NCBI RefSeq assembly: GCF_030159095.1 | Contig: NZ_BRXS01000002.1 | Span: 62,001 to 126,000, forward strand | Length of the DNA stretch: 64,000 bases | Direction: 5' to 3' | Source: Roseisolibacter agri | GTDB lineage: Bacteria > Gemmatimonadota > Gemmatimonadetes > Gemmatimonadales > Gemmatimonadaceae | Part shown: one piece after another, positions 57,341-64,000 of the stretch | How positions within the stretch are numbered: the first letter of the stretch is position 1 | Layout: each line of letters starts with the position of its first letter | Translations under genes and position numbers: made by a program | Notes under the pieces: generated by a model | What the model was told of the DNA's origin: nothing | What the model saw: the letters and a program-made list of their open reading frames with translations, nothing else | Database searches by the model: none

Positions 57341-57553
57341 ATGCGTACGACCGGCACCGTGAAGTGGTTCAACGACGCCAAGGGCTTTGGCTTCATCACG
57401 CCCGAGAACGGCGACAAGGACTGCTTCGTGCACCACTCGGCCATCCAGGGCCGTGGCTTCAAGTCGCTCGCCGAGGGCGAGCGCGTCGAGTTCGAGGTCG
57501 TCCAGGGCCAGAAGGGTCCGGCGGCCGAGAACGTCGTCAAGCTCGGCCAGTAA
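57341..57553 (+). CDS. Cold-shock protein
   Basis: A 70-residue OB-fold RNA chaperone with KGFGFI and DCFVHHS, paralogue of the gene at 15876. A GGAG site lies eight bases upstream of the ATG at 57341. The downstream hairpins separate it from rpsU, a common csp-rpsU arrangement. The 225-base upstream gap holds its leader and the divergent start of the small membrane gene. Confidence 0.95.
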   Translation: MRTTGTVKWFNDAKGFGFITPENGDKDCFVHHSAIQGRGFKSLAEGERVEFEVVQGQKGPAAENVVKLGQ

Positions 57554-57561
57554 GCCTGATC

Positions 57562-57589
57562 GCTGCGGCCGGGGCAACCTGGCCGCAGC
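57562..57589 (+). terminator. Hairpin after csp
   Basis: 9-bp GCTGCGGCC / GGCCGCAGC stem with 10-base loop just after the csp stop. Confidence 0.55.
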
Positions 57590-57596
57590 CGTCTCG

Positions 57597-57627
57597 GGCC
57601 GGCCCGGCGCACGTCGGGCCGGCCTTT
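57597..57627 (+). terminator. Terminator after csp
   Basis: 10-bp GGCCGGCCCG / CGGGCCGGCC stem, 8-base loop, followed by TTT. Likely ends the csp transcript; some read-through could supply rpsU. Confidence 0.75.
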
Positions 57628-57677
57628 CAGCACCCAGCCGCCATGGACGGCGGCCCTCATCTCCCAGAGGTACACGC

Positions 57678-57872
57678 GTGATCGAAGTTCGACTTGGCGA
57701 CGACGACCGGATCGAGTGGGCGCTCAAGGCGTTCAAGCGGAAGGTCCTCAAGGCCGGCATCCTGAAGGACGTGCGCAAGAAGCGGCACTACCTGAAGCCG
57801 AGCGAGGCCCGGCAGCTGAAGGCCGCCGCGGCGCGCCGCAACGCGCGCTCCAAGAACCGCGCGTCGCGCTGA
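57678..57872 (+). CDS. rpsU: Ribosomal protein bS21
   Basis: A 64-residue basic small-subunit ribosomal protein: VIEVRLGDDDRIEWALKAF, RKVLKAGILKDVRKKRHYLKPSEAR and an Arg/Lys/Ala tail. The GTG at 57678 has AGAGG seven bases upstream. Downstream is a strong terminator. Confidence 0.95.
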   Translation: MIEVRLGDDDRIEWALKAFKRKVLKAGILKDVRKKRHYLKPSEARQLKAAAARRNARSKNRASR

Positions 57873-58015
57873 GCCGGCGCCCAGGTCGATCGGTCGGGGC
57901 CTCGCGCCCCTGCGATCACCGCGCCGCGCTCGGGTAGGTCCGGGTACACACCGCCCCGACGGTCGTCCTGCGCGACCGCCGGCGCTCCGGCGTGTACGAC
58001 AGCACGAGCCGCATG

Positions 58016-58056
58016 CGCGAGGGGCCGTCCCGACGATGTCGGGACGGCCCCTCGCG
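58016..58056. terminator. Strong terminator after rpsU
   Basis: A perfect 19-bp stem (58016-58034 with 58038-58056) and 3-base loop between convergent genes; suits both strands. Confidence 0.85.
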
Positions 58057-58092
58057 CGTTCCCACCCTCAGCAGAGGGCGGTCAGAACTCGC

Positions 58093-58269
58093 TCAGAACT
58101 CGCGGCGCTTCAGCTCCTTGAACAGCTGCTGCCGCTCCGCGTCCCCCTCCTCCTCGTTGTTCGTCACGAGGGTCGGGTCGAACGCGCGGCCGGAGCGCGG
58201 CTTCTGGGCCTTGGCCTGCGCCTTCGCCTGGTTCTGCTTGATGAGCTTCGCGAGCTGCTTCTCGTTCAC
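58093..58269 (-). CDS. Small highly charged protein, unknown
   Basis: A 58-residue protein (NEKQLAKLIKQNQAKAQAKA..., GRAFDPTLVTNNEEEGD, LFKELKRREF) rich in Lys/Gln/Glu. The GTG at 58269 has GGAG seven bases upstream. Composition and spacing make it a credible small gene; function unknown. Confidence 0.62.
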   Translation of the reverse strand: MNEKQLAKLIKQNQAKAQAKAQKPRSGRAFDPTLVTNNEEEGDAERQQLFKELKRREF

Positions 58270-58330
58270 GGGAGTCTCCGGAAGACGCGGGGCGAAGGGA
58301 AGGGGGAGCGCGCCGACGGTCGGCGGACGG

Positions 58331-58939
58331 TCAGCTGCCGCGCGCCTTGGCGACGGCGGCCGCCAGCGCCTGATACGCACCCTCGTTCAGCGCGTTGAAG
58401 CGCAGGTCGCGCCAGGCGATCGTGCCGTCCTTGCCGATGACGAAGACGGTGCGCCCGGAGGTCGGGCGGCCGGCGACGTGCGAGCCGTACGCGTCCGCCG
58501 CCGTCAGCTGCGGGTCCGACACGAGCGCGAACGGGAACTTCATCTCCTTCGCCCAGTCGGTGTGCGTCGCCACGCTGTCCGCGGAGATCGGAAGGACGAC
58601 GACGTCCTTGCCGAAGAGCGTGTCGAACTCGTCGCGGAACTTGGTCAGCTCCGCCGTGCAGCCGGTGGTGCGGTCCTTCGGATAGAAGGCGACCACGACG
58701 ACCTTCCCCTTCTGCGCCGCCAGCGAGACGGGCGTCGCGCGGGTGCCGGACGCGTCGGCCCAGGCGAGGGTGAAGTCGGGCGCGGCCTGGCCGATCTCGG
58801 GGGCCGGCGCGGTGGGCGCGGGCGCGGCGGCGGCCGGCGTCGCGGGCGCCTGCGCACGCACGCCCGCGGGCGCGGCGATCAGGGCGGCGAGCGTGGCGGT
58901 CGAGAGCAGCGCGGGGCGGAGGAGCGACGGTCGGGACAT
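58331..58939 (-). CDS. Exported peroxiredoxin (BCP/AhpC-TSA type)
   Basis: A 202-residue thiol peroxidase with a signal peptide (1-30, ending VRAQA) and Ala/Pro linker. Active site in YPKDRTTGCTAEL: the usual (P/S)xxx(T/S)xxC with a peroxidatic Cys near 94; no second Cys is seen, so a 1-Cys mechanism is likely. RTVFVIGKDGTIAW near the end is typical. Probably protects the envelope from peroxides. Confidence 0.9.
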   Translation of the reverse strand: MSRPSLLRPALLSTATLAALIAAPAGVRAQAPATPAAAAPAPTAPAPEIGQAAPDFTLAWADASGTRATPVSLAAQKGKVVVVAFYPKDRTTGCTAELTKFRDEFDTLFGKDVVVLPISADSVATHTDWAKEMKFPFALVSDPQLTAADAYGSHVAGRPTSGRTVFVIGKDGTIAWRDLRFNALNEGAYQALAAAVAKARGS

Positions 58940-59092
58940 CGGACGCGGACCTCGGGACAGGGACGGGCGGCCGCCCGCGAGGTGGCGGGCGGGCCGGCAG
59001 GAAAGATGGCGCGCGGACGCGCCGGGTGCGATGGGACGGCGCGTCAGGATGCGATGGCGATCACCACGCGATCGCCCCTGGCGCCTGGCGGC

Positions 59093-60274
59093 TCACTCGG
59101 TGGCCCGCAGGATGTCGTACCGCCGGCCGCGCCAGGCGCGCGGGCGCCGGAGCGTCGAGAGCCAGAGCCGCGCGACGGCGGCCGGATCGGCGGCGACGCT
59201 GAGCCAGTACGGAAGCCCGCGCCGCTCGTACGACCCGCGCATGGCGACCAGCAGCAGCACGCGGATCGCGACGAGGGCGAGGTTCAGCGCCAGGAGCGCA
59301 GTCGGGAGCCACCCGGGCGACAGCTTCGCGGCGACCGGCGGGATCGCGGCCAGCACGACCAGCGGAAGCCCCTGGACGAGCGTGACGGTCGCGACGTCGA
59401 GCGCCTGCCGCGCCCCGCCCGCCGCGTCGCTCAGGTCGAACGACCGCCCCCACTCGCGCCACGCCTCGGCCGCCGACGCGTACGAGCGCACACGGTAGAG
59501 GCGCGAGCCGTCCAGGAAGCCGACGCGCGCCCCGCGCCGCGCGAGGTGGCGGGCGAGCGAGACGTCGTCGCAGAACGAGGCGCGGGCGGGCGCGTAGCCG
59601 CCGTGCCGGACGAGCACCTCGCGCCGGGCGAGGAAGCACTGGCCGTTCGCCATCACCCGGTCTGGCGCGGTGCCCGCCGCCCCGACGGCGCCTACGCGGT
59701 AGAGGAGCGTCGCCAGCATCGCCGGCTGCAGCCAGCGCTCGCCCGCCGTCTGACCGGCGAACCGGGGCGCGAACGACACGACATCCAGATGGTGGCGCCG
59801 AGCTGCCGCGACGGCGGCGCCGACGAGCCCGGGATCTGGCTCGACGTCCGCGTCGAGCCCGAGCACCCATTCGCCGCGCGCGTGGCGCAGACCGGTCTCC
59901 AGCGCCCAGACCTTCCCGACCCAGCCGGCGGGGAGGGGCGCATCGGTGAGCAGACGGATGCGCGGGTCGGCCATCCCCGCGGCTTCGACCAGCGCACGCG
60001 TCCCGTCGGTTGAGCGCGAGTCGACGACGAGCGCCTCGAGCATGGGGGCGCCCTGCGCGCGCAGGCCGGTCAGGCAGGGCGCGATCCGGTGCGCCTCGTC
60101 GAGCGTCGCGACGACCACCGAGACCGTCGTGTCGGTCGGTCCGTCGGGCAGCGGCTCGACGGGCGGCAGCCGATGGCGTCCGGGCAGCAGGCGACAGCCC
60201 ACGCGCACCGCGGCGAGAGCCTGTGCCAGCAGCAGGACGGCCAGGACCGACGCCGGCAGGCCAGATCCCGTCAC
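59093..60274 (-). CDS. Glycosyltransferase family 2, membrane-associated
   Basis: A 393-residue GT2: VSVVVATLDEAHRIAPCLTGL, VVDSRSTDGT, DADVEPDPGLV (DxD-type), and SFCDDVSLARHLARRGARVGF. An N-terminal helix and C-terminal helices (about 290-350) anchor it. Resembles CrtQ/HpnB-type transferases acting on carotenoid or hopanoid lipids; the acceptor is not certain. Confidence 0.88.
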   Translation of the reverse strand: MTGSGLPASVLAVLLLAQALAAVRVGCRLLPGRHRLPPVEPLPDGPTDTTVSVVVATLDEAHRIAPCLTGLRAQGAPMLEALVVDSRSTDGTRALVEAAGMADPRIRLLTDAPLPAGWVGKVWALETGLRHARGEWVLGLDADVEPDPGLVGAAVAAARRHHLDVVSFAPRFAGQTAGERWLQPAMLATLLYRVGAVGAAGTAPDRVMANGQCFLARREVLVRHGGYAPARASFCDDVSLARHLARRGARVGFLDGSRLYRVRSYASAAEAWREWGRSFDLSDAAGGARQALDVATVTLVQGLPLVVLAAIPPVAAKLSPGWLPTALLALNLALVAIRVLLLVAMRGSYERRGLPYWLSVAADPAAVARLWLSTLRRPRAWRGRRYDILRATE

Positions 60275-60477
60275 CGCGCCTCCCGCGTCGCTTCAAATAC
60301 CAGAGGCGACGACGTTGAAGCGCAGCTACTTACACTTCGTGCCCTCAGGCATCGCCTGACATTCGGCCAGGAGCGCGGGGCGGGCGACGGAACGAGGAGT
60401 GGCATGCGCGGGGCAACCGGAGGTGGTGCGGACGAAGCGCGTCCGCGGTCACGCCGGTTCCCATCGCCCGAGCGCGG
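60275..60477. other. Intergenic region without recognised features
   Basis: 203 bp upstream of the glycosyltransferase. I see no promoter, repeat or terminator I can support. Confidence 0.4.
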
Positions 60478-60966
60478 TCAGGCCGTCCGCACCTCGCGCG
60501 CGAGCGCCGCCTCCAGCCGATCGAGCAGCTCGGCCTGCGCGGCGAGGAGCTTGCCGCGCGCCGTCGGCAGGTCGAACCAGGCGCAGCGGTCCACCTCGGG
60601 GAAGGTGATCCACGTCCCCGAGCCGCGCGGCCACTCGCACTGCATCGAGTTGCTGGTGACCCGCGCCGGATCGGCGTCGCCCTCCCAGGCCCACGCGTGG
60701 ACCTGCTTCCCCGACCGCTGCCGGATGGAGCCGAGGGCGAGGAAGGGCCCCGTCGCGGGGACGCCGGTCTCCTCCTGGAACTCGCGCTGCGCCGCGGCGA
60801 GCAGCTCCTCGCCGTCGTTGACCACGCCCTTGGGGATGGTCCAGGCGCCGGCGTCGCGCTGCCGCCAGAACGGGCCGCCCGGATGCGCGAGGAACACCTC
60901 GAGGCCGCCCCCCGCCGCACGGCGGTAGAGCAGGAGTCCGGCGCTGACGGTGGCGCGCTTGGGCAT
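60478..60966 (-). CDS. Nudix hydrolase
   Basis: A 162-residue Nudix domain. Nudix box GVVNDGEELLAAAQREFQEETG (GX5EX7REUXEEXGU) is intact. Begins KRATVSAGLLLYRR and has the style of the NUDIX/MutT-like NTP or diadenosine-polyphosphate hydrolases; substrate unknown. ATG 60966. Confidence 0.92.
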   Translation of the reverse strand: MPKRATVSAGLLLYRRAAGGGLEVFLAHPGGPFWRQRDAGAWTIPKGVVNDGEELLAAAQREFQEETGVPATGPFLALGSIRQRSGKQVHAWAWEGDADPARVTSNSMQCEWPRGSGTWITFPEVDRCAWFDLPTARGKLLAAQAELLDRLEAALAREVRTA

Positions 60967-61348
60967 GCGCGAATGATGGTACGGTGGAGTACGGAGACAC
61001 CAGCGGAGCGCGCCGGGAATGCATCCGAATGCGCGCGATTCCGTGCCGTCTGGTCTACGCGCGGCGCGGGGAACCGCTGGAAGGAGGACGCCGCGGCGTG
61101 TCGTTCGCCTCGTCCCCTGAGCTGTCGACGATCGGTTCGTTTGCTGTGCCCCCTCTTGCGCCCACCGGCCGGGAGGCCCCCGGCCCGCATCTGCTGGCGA
61201 CGTTTCGTCCCACTCCAGCCGCGCCCGGCGTCCTGAGGCGCGCGTCCCGTCCCGACTTCGTTGTCGCGGTGCGTCCCACCCCCGATCGTGTGCCGTGTCC
61301 GGACGCCCTCGTCCGGCCGTGCTCCACGTCCTCGCCGCGCTCCCCGCC
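60967..61348. other. Divergent intergenic region
   Basis: 382 bp between the divergent Nudix and response-regulator genes. Nothing beyond a GGCCGGGAGGCCCCCGGCC hairpin near 61169; promoters for both genes should lie here but I cannot place them. The regulator could start at 61295. Confidence 0.4.
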
Positions 61349-62047
61349 ATGCTGCACGCCCTCATCGTCGACTCGGACACGCCGCACGCCCTGCTGCTGG
61401 CGCACCACCTCGAGCGCGCGGGCTACCGTGCGCGGGTCGAGCCGGCCGGCGAGGCCGCGCTGGCCGCGGCCTGCGAGCGGCGTCCCGACGTCGTGGTCAC
61501 CGAGCTCGCGCTCCCCGACCTGGACGGCGTCACGCTGCTGCACCTGCTCCGCGACGCGCGCGCCCTGCCGGCGGCGCTCGTGGTCAGCCGCAGCGACGCG
61601 CTCGACGACAAGCTGGCCGCCTTCGACGCCGGCGCCGACGACTACGTCGTGAAGCCCTGCGCCTGGGCCGAGCTGCTGGCCCGCGTGGGCGCGGTGGTCC
61701 GCCGCCGCGACGGCATGCGCGCCGACGCCGCCCCCGCCGACCTGGCTGCCTCTCCCATGCTCGGCGGCTGGACGGTGGATCCGGACGCGCGGTGCGCCCG
61801 CCGGCACGGCATGGCGGTCCCGCTCCGCCCCAAGGAGTTCGCGCTGCTGCAGACGCTCTGGGAGCGCCGCGGCCGCGTCGTCACGCGCGCCGAGCTGCTG
61901 TCGGCCGTCTGGGGCTACGCGCCCGACACGACCACGCGCACCGTCGACTCGCACATCTTCGCGCTGCGCCGGAAGCTCGAGCCCGTGCCTGAGCGGCCGC
62001 GCTACATCGTGACCGTCTCGCGCGCGGGGTACCGGCTGGTGGCCTGA
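61349..62047 (+). CDS. OmpR-family response regulator with Glu at the phosphoacceptor site
   Basis: A 232-residue winged-helix regulator. Receiver (1-115): LIVDSD, phosphoacceptor position in VVTELALPD is Glu 52 instead of Asp, then conserved Lys 102 in YVVKP. DNA-binding domain about 138-232: LRPKEFALLQTLW, TRAELLSAVWG, TVDSHIFALRRKLE, GYRLVA. Because Glu mimics phospho-Asp in some receivers, it might be constitutively active. Precedes a LytS-like kinase gene on the same strand. Start at ATG 61349; ATG 61295 is possible. Confidence 0.9.
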   Translation: MLHALIVDSDTPHALLLAHHLERAGYRARVEPAGEAALAAACERRPDVVVTELALPDLDGVTLLHLLRDARALPAALVVSRSDALDDKLAAFDAGADDYVVKPCAWAELLARVGAVVRRRDGMRADAAPADLAASPMLGGWTVDPDARCARRHGMAVPLRPKEFALLQTLWERRGRVVTRAELLSAVWGYAPDTTTRTVDSHIFALRRKLEPVPERPRYIVTVSRAGYRLVA

Positions 62048-62160
62048 CGGGAGGCATCGCGCCCGGGCCCACACGCCCTTCGCGCGTCGCGATCCCGTCC
62101 CTATCCTCAGGACGTCACCCTCCCTCTCCCGCGTCGCGCGGGCGCGGGCCCCAGCCGCCG

Positions 62161-64000
62161 ATGTCGAGCCTCCCGCGCGCCCTCCGCCCCCACGCGTCCG
62201 CCCCGCCGTCCGACGGCCTGCCGCTCGGCATGCCGCCGGGCGCGCTCCCGGTCACGGGGCTCCTGACCGTCGCCACGCCGCTGGCCACCGCCGCGGCGCA
62301 GCGCCCGCGGCGCGGCTGGCCGCTCGTGCTGGCCGCCTGGGCTGGCTACAGCGCGATGATGGTGATGCTGTTCGAGGTCACCGCCACGCAGGGGACGGCG
62401 ACCTTCGGGTGGAGCGTGCCGGTGATGTTCGGCGTCGGCGCGTTCTGGGCCGCCGTGACGCCGCTCGTCCGCCGGCTCACCGTGCGCCTCGCACCGGAGC
62501 GCGTGGGCCTCGCGCGCAGCGTCGCGCTGCACGGCGCGGCTGCCCTCGGCCTCTCGGTCGCGAGCATCGTGCTGCGGTGGGCGCTGTTCGCCGTCATCTA
62601 CCGCGGCGAGGGCGCGCCGTCGCTGCTCGGCATGCTGGGGCGGCTGCTCGACTACTACGTCTTCCTCTACGCGCTGCTGGTCGCGCTGTCGCGCGCGGCC
62701 AACTCGCACCGCGCCTACGTCGAGCGCGCGCGCCACGCGCTGCTGGCCGAGGCGCGCCTCGCGCGCGCGCGCCTCGCGTACCTGCAGCGGCAGCTGCAGC
62801 CGCACTTCCTGTTCAACGCGCTCAACGTCACCGCCGAGCTGACGCAGGAAGCGCCGAGCGTCGCCGAGCGGATGCTGCGGCAGCTCGCGCGCCTGCTGCG
62901 CGCCGCCACCGCGCACCTCACCGACGCCGAGGTGCGCCTGTACGACGAGCTGCACGTGCTCGACGCGTACGTGGACGTGCAGCGCACGCGCTTCGGCGAC
63001 GCGCTGACCGTGACGTACGACTTCGATCCGCGCGCGATGGACCTGCTGGTCCCCGCGTTCGTGCTGCAGCCGCTGGTCGAGAACGCGATCCGCCACGGCC
63101 TGGCGAGCGGGCAGGGGCAGGTGCGCGTCGCGACGGCGCTGCTCCCGGGCACGCCGGGCGCCGAGCGCCTGCACCTGTCGGTGACGAACGACGGCGCGCC
63201 GCCGCTGGCCACGGAGCGTCCGTCGGTGACGCGCACGGGCGGCCACGGCATCGGCCTGCGCAACACGCGCGACCGGCTGGCGCAGCTCTACGGCGAGTGG
63301 CACCGCTTCGACATCCGCTACGATCCCGGCGTCGGCACGACGGTGGAGCTCGAGCTCCCCGCCCGCTCGGCCCCCGCGCACGCGCCGACGCGCGTGGGTG
63401 CGACGCCGCCCATCGAGAGCGCGCCGCCGCCGGACGCGGCGATCGTCGTCGAGCTGGCGCCCGCCGCGGCCGCGCGCCGCGATGCGCCCGCGCCCGAGCC
63501 GCCCGCCGTGGCGGCCGAGCCGGCGGGCGACGCCGTCGCGGTGTCGCCGGGGCTGCGCGTGCCGTTCCGCGCCATCGCGGGCTTCTGGACCGCGTGCGCG
63601 CTCGTCTGGTGCCTCCAGGTCCTGCTGATGGGGCTCGGCGGCATCGCGCGGCTGGACGAGGCGCGCAACTACCTCGTGCAGTTCGTCGGCGCCGGCACGT
63701 GGGCGCTGCTGACGCCGCTCGTGTTCTGGCTCGCGCGCCGCGTGCGCCTGTCGCGCGAGCGGTGGGCGGGCCCGCTCGCGCTGCACGTCGTCGTGTGCGC
63801 GGTGATCGCGGTGGCGCAGGTCGCGGTGGCGCGCGCCGTGTTCGGCGCCGACGTGCCGCTGTTCTCGATCGCCGTCGTCTTCCCGATGACGCTCAACGGC
63901 GTGATCTACGCGTCGCTGGTGGCGTGGTCGCACGCGCGCGACTTCTCGGTGTGGCACCGCGAGCGCGCGGTCGCGACGGCGCGGCTGGAAGCCGACCTCG
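62161..64000 (+). CDS. LytS-like sensor histidine kinase with a second sensor module (3' truncated)
   Basis: An open frame of 613 codons to the window end, with no stop. Module 1: four or so membrane helices (about 56-185), HisKA-type His_kinase with LQPHFLFNAL (H215), N box ENAIRHG (N308), and GHGIGLRNTRDRL (361-373). A linker rich in Ala/Pro (about 400-460) leads to module 2: another set of membrane helices (about 470-595), ending HRERAVATARLEADL, which matches the start of the kinase helix in module 1 (ERARHALLAEARLA). This suggests a tandem fusion of two LytS-type kinases. The protein continues past base 64000. Confidence 0.85.
   Translation, partial: MSSLPRALRPHASAPPSDGLPLGMPPGALPVTGLLTVATPLATAAAQRPRRGWPLVLAAWAGYSAMMVMLFEVTATQGTATFGWSVPVMFGVGAFWAAVTPLVRRLTVRLAPERVGLARSVALHGAAALGLSVASIVLRWALFAVIYRGEGAPSLLGMLGRLLDYYVFLYALLVALSRAANSHRAYVERARHALLAEARLARARLAYLQRQLQPHFLFNALNVTAELTQEAPSVAERMLRQLARLLRAATAHLTDAEVRLYDELHVLDAYVDVQRTRFGDALTVTYDFDPRAMDLLVPAFVLQPLVENAIRHGLASGQGQVRVATALLPGTPGAERLHLSVTNDGAPPLATERPSVTRTGGHGIGLRNTRDRLAQLYGEWHRFDIRYDPGVGTTVELELPARSAPAHAPTRVGATPPIESAPPPDAAIVVELAPAAAARRDAPAPEPPAVAAEPAGDAVAVSPGLRVPFRAIAGFWTACALVWCLQVLLMGLGGIARLDEARNYLVQFVGAGTWALLTPLVFWLARRVRLSRERWAGPLALHVVVCAVIAVAQVAVARAVFGADVPLFSIAVVFPMTLNGVIYASLVAWSHARDFSVWHRERAVATARLEADL

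Noticed and set aside
60300-60360. Short peptide frame ending SYLHFVPSGIA
   Set aside because: No start with ribosome-binding site, very short, and no support from neighbouring genes.

Overview
The window is very GC-rich (by eye well above 70 %), with GTG and TTG starts, dense gene packing and many 1-4 base start/stop overlaps. Gene content (beta-barrel proteins with signal peptides, lipoproteins, a csp-rpsU pair, ispG, DUF3667 and DUF2214 proteins, M28B and S41 peptidases, B12-binding and hybrid-kinase signalling) suggests a Gram-negative, probably Gemmatimonadota (Gemmatirosa/Gemmatimonas-like), chromosome. This placement is an inference from gene style, not a marker-gene result. I saw no tRNA, rRNA, transposase, integrase or CRISPR array.

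Layout. 1-4.5 kb: the tail of a polysaccharide co-polymerase, then an ATP-dependent DNA ligase and its MBL-fold exonuclease. 4.7-10 kb: a signalling operon in which a stand-alone B12-binding protein with CarH-type photoreceptor motifs overlaps a hybrid histidine kinase, followed by a second, larger hybrid kinase. 10-16 kb: small membrane protein, free-Met-sulfoxide reductase, degenerate HD protein, ispG, two beta-barrel proteins, a cold-shock gene. 16-21.5 kb: zinc-ribbon protein, S41 peptidase, M50-CBS site-2 protease, alpha/beta hydrolase lipoprotein. 21.5-29.8 kb: arginine locus with argG-argH leftward, argR leftward and argC-argB-argD-NAGS rightward; two ArgR operators lie on recognisable promoters. 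30-35.3 kb: Uma2 nuclease, K+ channel, TetR regulator and an SDR-TrhA-3-hydroxyacyl-CoA dehydrogenase operon. 35.5-42.8 kb: a Tat-exported TldD with its PmbA-like partner, thioredoxin-like protein and histidine phosphatase, secreted alkaline phosphatase, Smr-domain protein. 43-51.8 kb: outer-membrane transporter, Ser/Thr kinase, DUF3667, M28B peptidase, MltF-like transglycosylase. 51.9-57.1 kb: a leftward run of mostly small, poorly known proteins with an FKBP and an APP1-type phosphatase. 57.3-61 kb: csp-rpsU, peroxiredoxin, glycosyltransferase 2, Nudix hydrolase. 61.3-64 kb: an OmpR-type regulator with Glu at the phosphoacceptor site, then a LytS-like kinase whose reading frame runs on into a second sensor module and leaves the window.

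The most striking non-coding feature is a set of modular palindromic repeats filling most of the larger intergenic gaps. Family A (seven copies) has GGAT-rich arms and, in several copies, 15-bp terminal inverted repeats. Family B (three) has a purine-rich left arm and a pyrimidine-rich right arm. Family C (five) is built on an ACAGGAT word. Family D (two) keeps a conserved core inside arms of unrelated sequence that still pair. Family F is GAGCGTC/GGCGCTC-rich, and its copies or copy-like tracts also lie in frame inside argC and the ligase. One family B copy encodes the C-terminal tail and stop codon of a histidine kinase. Several convergent gene pairs are separated by little more than one such palindrome. 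No transposase or RAYT gene in the window explains them.
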